Source: Hyphomicrobiales bacterium
Lineage (GTDB): Bacteria > Pseudomonadota > Alphaproteobacteria > Rhizobiales > Phreatobacteraceae
DNA length: 64,000 nt
Direction of reading: 5' to 3'
NCBI GenBank assembly: GCA_017304475.1
Contig: JAFKKV010000025.1
Location: 94,967-158,966, forward strand
The notes beneath the pieces were generated by a model, which had not been told where the DNA came from, ran no database searches, and saw only the letters and a program-made list of their open reading frames with translations. Position numbers and translations under genes: made by a program. How positions within the stretch are numbered: the first letter of the stretch is position 1; each line of letters starts with the position of its first letter. Of this stretch, positions 52,309 through 60,050 are shown in pieces.

Positions 52309-53315
52309 GCCGTTTCCTGCATCTGGCGCAGCTTGGCGACCAGGCCGGCCGGCCACATCTTGCCCTCGAGTTCGGTCTCGACGCCGGCGACCGCCGCACG
52401 GAAGGCAGCCCGGTCGGGCACCACATAGTTCACGCCGGCGGCCTTCAGGATCTCGATGCCGTCGGTATCGAGCTTGCGCGTCAGGTCGGTGGTGACCGCG
52501 CCGGCCTCACGCGAGGCCTTCTTGAACAGCTCCCGATCATCACCCGAAAGCGTGCGCCAGAACCGTTCGGAGACGAAGAAGCCGACCAGTTCGAGCACGT
52601 GATCGGTCGCCGACCAGAACTTCGCCGCCTCGTGGAAGCGCGGCGGGATCGACAGGTCGAAGCCGTTGTCCTGGCCGTCCACCGTGCCGCGCGACAGGGC
52701 GCTGTAGATTTCCAGCATGCCCATGGGCGTCAGTTGGGCGCCGAGGCGATCGAAAGTGGCCTTCAGCATGGGGATCGGCGGAATGCGCAGGCGCAGGCCG
52801 CGAACATCCTCCGGCTTCATGATCGGGCCCTTGGTGCTCTGGATCGCGCGCGGCGAGCGCTGGCCCCAGGCACCGAAGACGCGGACGCCGGCGGTCTCGC
52901 CGATCTTGGCGTACATGGCCTGGAAATCGTCGTTGTTGAGGATCTTCTCGGCCCATTCGCCGCTCTTGAACAAATAGGGCACGTAGAGGACGTTCAGCGC
53001 CTCGCCGCCGCGCACATAGCTGATCGAGGACAGGCCGAAATAGGAAAGCTCGATGGTCCCGAGCTGCATGGCGGACAAGAGCTGCGAGATGTCGCCGAGC
53101 TGTCCGTCGGTATAGACATTGACGGCGTAACGGCCCTGGCTCTGCGTCTCCACCACCTCCTTGAAGCGCAGCAGGGCCTTGTGCCAGGGGCTGTTGGCCA
53201 CCGCGATGGTGGCGATCTTCAGCGTCTTCGTCTGCGCCCGCAGTGGCGTGGCCAGACCGACCGTTGCCGCGGCGGTCCCCAGGAATGTGCGGCGTCGCAT
53301 CATCGTCCCTGCCAT
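52305..53315 (-). CDS. dctP: TRAP transporter substrate-binding protein DctP
   Basis: A 336-residue periplasmic protein. The leader MRRRTFLGTAAATVGLATPLRAQ has an RRxFLG twin-arginine-like motif. The DctP fold shows IATIAVANSPWHKALLRFKEVVETQSQGRYAVNVYTDGQLGD, the conserved Arg in RGLRLRIPPIPMLKATFDRLGAQLTPMGMLEIYSALSRGTVDGQDN, which normally binds the ligand carboxylate, and FFVSERFWRTL. The ligand is likely an organic acid, given the lactonase and CoA-transferase in the same operon. Confidence 0.93.
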   Translation of the reverse strand: MAGTMMRRRTFLGTAAATVGLATPLRAQTKTLKIATIAVANSPWHKALLRFKEVVETQSQGRYAVNVYTDGQLGDISQLLSAMQLGTIELSYFGLSSISYVRGGEALNVLYVPYLFKSGEWAEKILNNDDFQAMYAKIGETAGVRVFGAWGQRSPRAIQSTKGPIMKPEDVRGLRLRIPPIPMLKATFDRLGAQLTPMGMLEIYSALSRGTVDGQDNGFDLSIPPRFHEAAKFWSATDHVLELVGFFVSERFWRTLSGDDRELFKKASREAGAVTTDLTRKLDTDGIEILKAAGVNYVVPDRAAFRAAVAGVETELEGKMWPAGLVAKLRQMQETA

Positions 53316-53392
53316 GTCGTGTCTCCCTGATCGGCGCCCGCTTCTGCGGGTCGCCCTTTTGCTTCACGAAAATGCGGATGCTCGCCGGCGGG

Positions 53393-54352
53393 CTAGAAAG
53401 CCCATTGCACCGGCGGGGCGCCGGCGATCGGCGAGCGGAAGCGCGCCAGGCGCGTGCCGAACAGCGAGCCGAGATAGACCGTCTTGAGGTCGTCGCCGCC
53501 GAAGGCGATGCCCGAGAGATTGCCGAGCCGGCGCTTGCCGCCGGAATCGAGGTGGGCGCGGGTATAGGTGTCGTTCTGGAAGGCGGTCTCGGCGGCCTCC
53601 AGGCCGACCGGATCGGCATCCTCGAGGATCAGTTCCTGCCGGCCGTCTGATGTCGCCCGGATCACCCGGTTGCTGACCACGCTGACGATCCAGACCGCGC
53701 CCTCGGCGTCGAAGGCGAAGCCGTCGGGGAAGGTGCCGACACCATATTGCGCGAAGACCTCCTTGGGCCCCAGCGAACCGTCGGCACGGATCTCGAAGCG
53801 GCTGGTGCAGCGGGCGATGGTCTCGTTGACATAGAGCCAGCGGCCGGTCGGATCGACGATCGCCTCGTTGGTGAAGCCGATGCCCTCGGCGACGACGCGG
53901 GCGCCGCGCTCGTCGATCAGGATGATATAACCGTCGGCATGGCCCTTACGCATCGAGCCCTCGCGCGGGATCAACCGGGTCGAGACGCTGACCCAGGTCC
54001 GGCCCTTGGCGTCGATGCCGACGAAATTGGTCGGCTCCAGGTGCCGGCCGTCGATCTCCATCAGCTTCGGCGTCAGCGTGCCGTCGGGCGCCATGTGCCA
54101 GACGCCACCCTCGGGGCCGAGATCGGCGATCAGGAAGCTGCGGTCGGGCAAGAGCGCGATGCCGTTCGGCATGAAGCCCGCCGGCGCATTGCGGCCGAGC
54201 AGCAGCTCGCGGCGGCCATCGGCGCGCAGGATGCTGATACCGCCACGCTTGTCAGGCATGAACAAATCGCCTGACTGGGTCGAGAGCACGCATTCAGCCC
54301 GCGCGAGATCGTCTCCGACGAACTCGATATCCTTCAAATCGATTGAAAACAT
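53393..54352 (-). CDS. SMP-30/gluconolactonase-family lactonase
   Basis: A 319-residue six-bladed beta-propeller protein without a signal peptide. Metal-site candidates are E20 (ARAECVL), N-containing FMPNGIALLPDRSFLIAD, and D in GTFPDGFAFDAEG. Family stretches include GFTNEAIVDPTGRWLYVNET and GNLSGIAFGGDDLKTVYLGSL. It is first in the TRAP operon (78 bp before dctP) and probably opens a lactone to the hydroxyacid metabolised by this unit. It is divergent from a LysR gene. Confidence 0.88.
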   Translation of the reverse strand: MFSIDLKDIEFVGDDLARAECVLSTQSGDLFMPDKRGGISILRADGRRELLLGRNAPAGFMPNGIALLPDRSFLIADLGPEGGVWHMAPDGTLTPKLMEIDGRHLEPTNFVGIDAKGRTWVSVSTRLIPREGSMRKGHADGYIILIDERGARVVAEGIGFTNEAIVDPTGRWLYVNETIARCTSRFEIRADGSLGPKEVFAQYGVGTFPDGFAFDAEGAVWIVSVVSNRVIRATSDGRQELILEDADPVGLEAAETAFQNDTYTRAHLDSGGKRRLGNLSGIAFGGDDLKTVYLGSLFGTRLARFRSPIAGAPPVQWAF

Positions 54353-54581
54353 CGATTCTCCTCACCCAGACGCTTCGATCCCGAGACCGGCCCGGCTTGC
54401 CGCCGGCCGTGCTTTGTGGTGCTTGTGGCCGACGAACGCGGCCTTGGTGTCGACCCTAGCTGACGTGGCGGAGGCGAGGAGTCTCGAATGGGAATGCCAC
54501 CTTTCTCCTCCGGTGAAGCCCGGCGCCGCGCCGCCCGCGGATGACCGGCCGGAAAACGACAGACCGGGAGAGCGACGTCAG

Positions 54582-55484
54582 ATGGTGATGCGAGCCGACC
54601 TCACCACGCTGCGCATGTTCCTGGCGGTGCATCGGCTGGGCAATATCGCCAAGGCGGCGGAGCGCGAGCACATCGCGCCCTCGGCGATCAGCAAGCGTAT
54701 CCAGGACCTGGAGGCGGAGGTCGGCGCGCCGCTGTTCTACCGGCATGCCCGCGGCATGACCGCGACGCCGGCCGGCGAAACCCTGGCTGACCATGCCAGC
54801 CGGCTGTTCGAGAACGTCAACCAGATGAGCGCCGACCTCAGCGCCTTCACCACGGGCGAGCGCGGCCAGGTGCGCATCCACGCGCACCAGTCCGCCGCGG
54901 TTCAGCACCTGCCGCAGGAGCTCGCGGCGTTCCGCAAAGCCTATCCGGAAATCCGCGTCGTCCTGCGCGAGGAGACCAGTCCGAACGTGTTGCAGTCGAT
55001 GCTCGACGGCATAGCCGATATCGGCATCTTCGCCGACAACACCCAGGTTCCCGACGGCCTGCAGCTCATCGCCTACAAGGAAGACCAGCTCGACGTCCTG
55101 CTGCCGGTGAGCCATCCGCTGGCGGCGCGCAGCGAGGTCCGGCTGTCAGAACTCAGCCATGACGATTTCATCAGCCTGGAAACCGGCAGCTCGCTGCAGA
55201 TCCTGGTCGAGCGGTCGGCCGCGGCCGAAGGCATCGCGCTCAGCCCGCGCATTGAAGTGGTGACCTTCACCGCCGCCGTACGGATGGTCGAGGTCGGTTT
55301 CGGCATCACCATCGTGCCATCAGGCATCGCCACCATCTATGGCGGCAACCCGCATGTGCGCAGCGTCCGGCTGGTCGACGGCTGGGCGCGCCGCAAGCTC
55401 CTGATCTGCGTGCGCGACGAGGCCCGCCTCACCGCCTCGGCCCGGCTGATGCTGAAACATTTGCGGCAGCGGGCGGAGGGGTGA
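54582..55484 (+). CDS. LysR-family transcriptional regulator (TRAP operon)
   Basis: A 300-residue regulator. The HTH is at residues 5-65 (LTTLRMFLAVHRLGNIAKAAEREHIAPSAISKRIQDLEAEVGAPLF) and the effector domain follows (VRIHAHQSAAVQHLPQELAAFRKAYPEIRVVLREETSPNVLQSMLDGIADIGIF). ATG at 54582 or 54588. It is divergent from the lactonase-TRAP-CoA-transferase operon across 229 bp and is the probable regulator of it. The spacer shows no single strong dyad. Confidence 0.87.
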   Translation: MVMRADLTTLRMFLAVHRLGNIAKAAEREHIAPSAISKRIQDLEAEVGAPLFYRHARGMTATPAGETLADHASRLFENVNQMSADLSAFTTGERGQVRIHAHQSAAVQHLPQELAAFRKAYPEIRVVLREETSPNVLQSMLDGIADIGIFADNTQVPDGLQLIAYKEDQLDVLLPVSHPLAARSEVRLSELSHDDFISLETGSSLQILVERSAAAEGIALSPRIEVVTFTAAVRMVEVGFGITIVPSGIATIYGGNPHVRSVRLVDGWARRKLLICVRDEARLTASARLMLKHLRQRAEG

Positions 55485-55492
55485 GACGAATA

Positions 55493-55520
55493 GCGAATGG
55501 CGAATGGCGAATGGCGAATG
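55493..55520. repeat. Four tandem GCGAATG heptamers with inverted copies downstream
   Basis: Perfect 7-bp tandem repeat, four copies. Complementary CATTCGC copies occur at 55743-55749 and 55764-55770, so they bracket the 160-bp dispersed repeat on both sides. Nothing coding is seen in the 415-bp gap between 55484 and 55900. Confidence 0.8.
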
Positions 55521-55551
55521 GGGATGAAGCGAAACCCGTCGCGCGCGTAAA

Positions 55552-55719
55552 CCCTCTCCCGCGTCTTCGCGGGAGAGGGTGGGTCCGTCAGGACCCGGGT
55601 GAGGGTCTGAAGAGGACCGGCCCATCAATTCAGGCGGGAATGCACTGATCGGGCGGACGCAACGCCCCTCACCCGGCCGCTGCCGCGGCCACCCTCTCCC
55701 ACGCAGGCGTGGGAGAGGG
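55552..55719. repeat. Dispersed palindromic intergenic repeat, copy 5 of 7
   Basis: 168-bp element, CCCTCTCCC to GGGAGAGGG. Its end hairpins have longer loops (GCGTCTTCGC and ACGCAGGCGT) than the other copies, so it is a divergent subtype. It is framed by the GCGAATG/CATTCGC heptamers. Confidence 0.82.
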
Positions 55720-55899
55720 TTGGTGCGCCACCCTCGCCGCCCCATTCGCTACTCCCCACTCGCCATTCGCCCCTCGCCTTGTCCTGCCACGATGGGCGGC
55801 GTTCCCAATCGATAATGGTCGCGTCGCACCCAGGCCTCTACTCATTCTCCCGAACAACAGACGCCGTAAGACGCGGCGCGCAGCCAGCGGGAGCACGCG

Positions 55900-56832
55900 A
55901 TGGACAAGGTGGAGATCGTCGAAGTCGGGCCGCGCGACGGCCTGCAGAACATTGGCAGCCTGGTGCCGACCGCGGCCAAGATCGATTTCATCCGGCGCCT
56001 CGCCGCCGCCGGCATCAAGCGCATGGAAATCGGCTCCTTCGTCAGCCCCAAGGCCATTCCGCAAATGAGCGACATGGACGAGGTGGTCGCCGGCCTCGGC
56101 CCCCTGCCCGGCCTGCGCGCCATGGCGCTGGTGCCGAACAGCAAGGGCGCGCGGCGCGCGGTGGCGGCCGGCCTGACCGAGCTGATCTTCGTCATTTCCA
56201 TGTCGGAAGCCCACAATATGAGCAATGTCCGCCGGCCGGTGGAGGCCTCCATCGAGGACTTCCGGCTGACGCTCGCGGAAATCGACCCGGACAAGCGCCT
56301 GCATATCCGCGTCGGGCTGGCGACCACCTTCCACTGCCCCTTCGACGGCGTGATGGACGAAGAGCAGGTGCTGCGCACCATCCACAAGATCGCCCGCCTG
56401 CGCGACGGCCTCGAATTCGCGCTGAGCGACACCACCGGCATGGCGCTGCCCGGCCATGTCGGCCGGGTCGCCCGCCGCTGCATCGCCGAATTCGGCGACA
56501 CGGCCAGCTGGGCCTTTCACGGCCACGACACCGCGGGCTTCGGCATCGCCAATGTGCTGGCGGCCTTCGAAGCCGGCGTCGCCTGTTTCGACAGCTCGGC
56601 GGCGGGCATTGGCGGCTGTCCCTTCGCGCCCGGCGCGACCGGCAATATCGCCACCGAAGACCTCGCCTATCTGTTCGCCCGCATGGGGGTCGCGACCGGT
56701 ATCGATCTGGCAAAGCTCATGGATGCCGCCGATCTCGCGGCGAGCTTTTCCGACACCCCGACCGGCAGCCACGCGCTGGCCATGCCGCGCGCCCGGCTGC
56801 TGTCACCGAACGGCGTCGCCGCCGCCTGCTGA
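55900..56832 (+). CDS. Hydroxymethylglutaryl-CoA lyase-family enzyme
   Basis: A 310-residue TIM-barrel lyase of the HMGL/DRE-TIM family. It shows VEVGPRDGLQN (catalytic Arg/Asp, metal Asp), RMEIGSFVSPKAIPQM, TTFHCPFDGV, LSDTTGMALPGHV, FHGHDTAGFGIANVLAA (metal His pair) and the Cys loop GGCPFAPGATGNIATEDL. The family cleaves HMG-CoA, citramalyl-CoA or related 3-hydroxyacyl-CoAs to an oxoacid and acetyl-CoA. Location next to a TRAP/CoA-transferase/lactonase unit suggests it cleaves the CoA ester made there. It may be leucine catabolism instead, but no other liu genes are here. Confidence 0.88.
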   Translation: MDKVEIVEVGPRDGLQNIGSLVPTAAKIDFIRRLAAAGIKRMEIGSFVSPKAIPQMSDMDEVVAGLGPLPGLRAMALVPNSKGARRAVAAGLTELIFVISMSEAHNMSNVRRPVEASIEDFRLTLAEIDPDKRLHIRVGLATTFHCPFDGVMDEEQVLRTIHKIARLRDGLEFALSDTTGMALPGHVGRVARRCIAEFGDTASWAFHGHDTAGFGIANVLAAFEAGVACFDSSAAGIGGCPFAPGATGNIATEDLAYLFARMGVATGIDLAKLMDAADLAASFSDTPTGSHALAMPRARLLSPNGVAAAC

Positions 56833-56895
56833 GGCACGCCCCGCGTCACCGCGCCGACCGGCCATCGGGACCGTCAAGATTGCGCTTGCAATTTG

Positions 56896-56909
56896 TGCAA
56901 TCGGTTGCA
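56896..56909. promoter_or_regulatory. TGCAATCGGTTGCA operator-like site upstream of the Rid-like gene
   Basis: A 14-bp near-perfect palindrome that differs at one base from TGCAATCGATTGCA at 61083-61096. It is enclosed by a second pair of arms (GCTTGCAA at 56884, TTGCAAGC at 56905). It is 33 bp upstream of the Rid-like ATG, over the likely promoter. Confidence 0.65.
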
Positions 56910-56912
56910 AGC

Positions 56913-56943
56913 ATGGATCACACCCCATTCGGATGTGATCCAT
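56913..56943. promoter_or_regulatory. Inverted repeat covering the Rid-like gene start
   Basis: Perfect 10-bp arms ATGGATCACA and TGTGATCCAT separated by 11 bp. The right arm includes the first two bases of the start codon at 56942, so in RNA it could hide the start, and in DNA it could be an operator. Confidence 0.55.
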
Positions 56944-57334
56944 GGACAAAAACCATATCAAAGGAACCTGGCAGGAGGATTTTTCCTTCTCGCCCGCCGT
57001 GGTGACGCGTGGCGGTCGCACGGTCTGGCTCGCCGGACATACTGGCCAGAAGGCCGATGACGGCCGTTCGCTCGCCGGCGATTTCGAGGCGCAGACGCGC
57101 CAGACCTTCCGCAATATCGAGAAGACGCTGGCACAGGCCGGCGCCGGCCTCGCCGACATCGTTTCGATGACCGTCTTCCTCATCGACGCACGCCATTCCC
57201 GGGCGATGACCGACCTGCGCAAGGAAATCCTCAAGCGCGACTTTCCGGCCAGCGCGGCGATCACCGCCGCCGGCTTCGCCCATCCCGACATGATGATCGA
57301 GATCCAGGCCGTCGCCGTCGTCCCGGAAGGATGA
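56942..57334 (+). CDS. Rid (YjgF/UK114)-family protein without the usual catalytic Arg
   Basis: A 130-residue cytoplasmic protein with the Rid chorismate-mutase-like fold: VVTRGGRTVWLAGHTGQK, FEAQTRQTFRNIEKTLAQAGAGLADIVSMTVFLIDAR and FPASAAITAAGFAHPDMMIEIQAVAV. In RidA/RutC the stretch after FPA carries Arg (PARYCIQC in this window's RutC); here it is FPASAAITAAGF, with Ser at that place. It therefore probably does not act as a classical imine/enamine deaminase. It heads a cluster with a binding protein and an amidohydrolase (56-bp and 42-bp gaps). Confidence 0.82.
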   Translation: MDKNHIKGTWQEDFSFSPAVVTRGGRTVWLAGHTGQKADDGRSLAGDFEAQTRQTFRNIEKTLAQAGAGLADIVSMTVFLIDARHSRAMTDLRKEILKRDFPASAAITAAGFAHPDMMIEIQAVAVVPEG

Positions 57335-57389
57335 TCGGGCGCCACCAGACCGCATCCAGACAATCAAGAAGGCATCAGGAGGAGTTGCC

Positions 57390-58457
57390 ATGACAGCGGC
57401 ATCGTTCACCCGGCGGCGCGCGCTGGCGCTGGCCGCAGGCGCCTCCGCGGGCCTGCTTTCGGCACCGCGGCGCATCAATGCCCAGGACTTCATGGCTCCC
57501 GCCAAGGTCGTCTGCGGCTCCGTGCCCTATATTTCCTCGGGCGGCTTCTTCGTTCCGCTCGCCAAGGGCTATTACCGCAAGCTCGGCCTCGACGTCGAAG
57601 TGCGCAATTTCGTCGATGGCGGCCTGGCCATGCCCTCGCTTGCCGCCGGCGAGATCGATATCTCGACGGCGCCCTGCAATGCCGGTTTCTTCAATCTGGT
57701 GGCCAAGGGCATGCCGGTGCGCATCTTCATGGATCGCGGCCATGAGGGCAAAGGCCGAGGTTCGCAGGGTATCCTGGTCAGCAATGCGCTGCATGCGGCA
57801 GGTTTCACCAATCTCGACGGCTATCGCCTGGCCAAGGGCAAGGTGCTCAGCATCGCTGTCATGGGCAGCGTCGCGCATTACCTGCATGCGCAGGCTCTGG
57901 AGCGCGTCGGCCTGAAATTTTCCGACCTGGAGCTGCGCACCGGCATGAACTCGGCGACGGCGCTGCAATTGATGGCGAGCGGCCGGGTCGACATCGTGCT
58001 CGATCCCATGCCCGGCGCCTATGCGGCGGAAGCCAAGGGTGTCGGCCGGATCGTCACCTGGAGCGACGAGATCGCGCCGGGCATGCAGCTCTCGACCTTC
58101 GCATCCAGCGAGAAATTCCTGCGCGAAAGGCGTTCCGCCGCCGTGCGCTTCTGCATGGCGACGCTGCAGGGCTACAAGGAATTCAACGAGGCCGCCGAGA
58201 CCGACAAACCCGAGATCATCAAGATCCTGGCCGCCGAGACCCGCCTGCCCGAGGACCTGCTGACCAGGATCCGGCCGCGCTGGTCGACCATGGCGGCCGA
58301 CGGCGCGCCAAACCGGCAGGCCATCCTGGACCAGCAGCGCTTCTGGCACGAGCGCACCGACATGCTGGTCAAGCCGGCTTCGCCCGAGCAGCTCTTCGAC
58401 CTCGGCGTGCTGGAGGAAGCCAGAAGCCGCATGGCCGAGAACAACCCCTTCATCTGA
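57390..58457 (+). CDS. NMT1/THI5-like (NitT/TauT-type) ABC substrate-binding protein, module A
   Basis: A 355-residue periplasmic protein. The leader SFTRRRALALAAGASAGLL has a twin-arginine run and ends near INAQD, suggesting Tat export. The mature start QDFMAPAKVVCGSVPYISSGGFFVPLAKGYYRKLGLDVEVRNFVDGGLAMPSLAAGEIDI is colinear with the module-B protein at 61168, and both end NPFI. Such proteins bind small anions or N-heterocycles (nitrate, taurine, pyrimidine precursors). No permease or ATPase gene is nearby. ATG at 57390 has AGGAGG upstream. Confidence 0.86.
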   Translation: MTAASFTRRRALALAAGASAGLLSAPRRINAQDFMAPAKVVCGSVPYISSGGFFVPLAKGYYRKLGLDVEVRNFVDGGLAMPSLAAGEIDISTAPCNAGFFNLVAKGMPVRIFMDRGHEGKGRGSQGILVSNALHAAGFTNLDGYRLAKGKVLSIAVMGSVAHYLHAQALERVGLKFSDLELRTGMNSATALQLMASGRVDIVLDPMPGAYAAEAKGVGRIVTWSDEIAPGMQLSTFASSEKFLRERRSAAVRFCMATLQGYKEFNEAAETDKPEIIKILAAETRLPEDLLTRIRPRWSTMAADGAPNRQAILDQQRFWHERTDMLVKPASPEQLFDLGVLEEARSRMAENNPFI

Positions 58458-58498
58458 CAGGCGACGCGGCGGCGCGCCCGCGACAACGGAGACATCGA

Positions 58499-59818
58499 AT
58501 GACCGAGCGGCTGCTGATCAAGGGGGCCCAGGTGGTGACCATGGACGAGGCGCTCGGCGATTTCGCCCAGGCCGACATCCTGGTCGAGAACGGCGCGATC
58601 CGCGCGGTCGGCCCCGCGCTCGATGCCGGCGGCGCGGAGACCGTGGATGCGTCGGAAATGATCGCGCTGCCCGGCATCATCGACGCCCATAACTGCCTGT
58701 GGCAAACGGTGCTGCGCGGCTTCGTGCCGGATCTCTGGCCGGGCAGCTATTTCAGCCAGTTCCTGCCGCTCCGCGCGAAATTTCGCCCTGAGGACAATTT
58801 CAACGCCGCCTATCTCGGCGGCTTCGAAATGCTGTCCTACGGCACCACCACGGTGGTCGACTATTGCCACAACGTGCGCGGCCCAGGCTATGCGGAAGCG
58901 TCCATCGGTGCGCTGAAGGAGACCGGCATCCGCCACGTCTTCTCCTATTCGTTCATGAGCGCCCAGCCGGACGGCTTTGCCAGCCCCGAGGAACGTTTCG
59001 CCGATGCCCGGCTCACCCATGAGCGGTTCCACGACCCCGCCGGCCTGACCACCATCAATTACGGGGTCGAGTCGCTCGGCGCGCCCGGCCTGGAGGCCCA
59101 GCTCGCCTTTGCCCGCGAGCTCGGCGCGCCGAGCTGCATTCATGTCCACCAGCCCGAGGCCGTGACGGAGCTCGCCAAACGCGGGCTGATCGGCCCCGAC
59201 CTGATGGTGATCCATGGCAATTCCCTGACCAATGGCGAATTGGACATGATGGCCAAGGTGGGCATGCCGATCTGCTTCACGCCCTCGGCCGATGTCCAGG
59301 GCACGCCGGCGGACGTGGTCCGGCGCGCCATGGAGCGCGGCGTCGATGTGGTCTTCGGCTGCGACGTGCCCTGCCATGTCGCCTCCGATCCGATCGGCCA
59401 GCTGCGCGTGATGTACAATGTCCAGGGATTCATCGACGGCGCCATGGCACGCTCATTCGGTTCGGTCGCCGGCCGACGGCCGCCGGTCGGGCCCGGCATG
59501 CCCCTGCTGAAACCGCGCGACCTGATCCGCATCGCCACCATCACCACCGCCCGGGTGCTCGGCATGGACGACCGCATCGGCAGCCTGACGCCGGGCAAGC
59601 GCGCGGACATCCTGCTGGTGCGCAAGGGCCCGTTCGGCGGCTCGGTCGCGACCGATGCCTGCGCCCATCTCCTGCTGCAGACGAGCCCGCGCGACATCGA
59701 CACGGTGATGGTCGACGGCAAGATCCGCATGCGTGGCGGCGCCTTGCGAGATTTCGACGCGGCGCGTGCCAAGGCCATGGTCGCGGAATCCCGCGGCCGC
59801 ATTCTCGGCGCGGCGTGA
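58499..59818 (+). CDS. Amidohydrolase, cytosine-deaminase/TrzN-like, module A, atypical HNC metal motif
   Basis: A 439-residue cytoplasmic TIM-barrel amidohydrolase. N-terminal beta strand LLIKGAQVVTMDEALGDFAQADILVENGAIRAVG; second-barrel His in CIHVHQPEAV; third in MVIHGNSLTNGEL; Asp in VVFGCDVPCH; C-terminal GSLTPGKRADILLV. The first metal motif, normally HxH, reads DAHNCLWQ, so the second His is Cys. The paralogue at 62279 keeps HMH. It could use altered metal ligation or have lost hydrolysis. The substrate is unknown; deamination or ring opening of an N-heterocycle is the family norm. Confidence 0.83.
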   Translation: MTERLLIKGAQVVTMDEALGDFAQADILVENGAIRAVGPALDAGGAETVDASEMIALPGIIDAHNCLWQTVLRGFVPDLWPGSYFSQFLPLRAKFRPEDNFNAAYLGGFEMLSYGTTTVVDYCHNVRGPGYAEASIGALKETGIRHVFSYSFMSAQPDGFASPEERFADARLTHERFHDPAGLTTINYGVESLGAPGLEAQLAFARELGAPSCIHVHQPEAVTELAKRGLIGPDLMVIHGNSLTNGELDMMAKVGMPICFTPSADVQGTPADVVRRAMERGVDVVFGCDVPCHVASDPIGQLRVMYNVQGFIDGAMARSFGSVAGRRPPVGPGMPLLKPRDLIRIATITTARVLGMDDRIGSLTPGKRADILLVRKGPFGGSVATDACAHLLLQTSPRDIDTVMVDGKIRMRGGALRDFDAARAKAMVAESRGRILGAA

Positions 59819-59938
59819 GTTGGGAATGGCTGGTTGAAGGCCGGGCCAGACAGACGCCGGATGGGCTTGCTTCGCCGCGCCCCGGCCATACTCTCCCTGA
59901 TATCCACGGCTTGGGTGAGGCGCAGGGGAAGTCGTGGA

Positions 59939-59959
59939 TGACCGGGACAAGCCCGGTCA
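59939..59959. repeat. REP-like hairpin GACCGGG-ACAAG-CCCGGTC
   Basis: Arms TGACCGGG / CCCGGTCA around ACAAG, preceded by a CCACG...CGTGG pair (59924-59937). The type is common in alphaproteobacterial intergenic DNA. It is in the 232-bp gap between amidohydrolase A and the AraC gene; no gene is seen there. Confidence 0.65.
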
Positions 59960-60050
59960 AGACGATGCGGAGACGCCCGCATCATCCAAAACCCGATGCA
60001 GCCATGCCCCGTCCCGGCTCCTTCGACAGCCATTGCCAAGATCCGCGACC

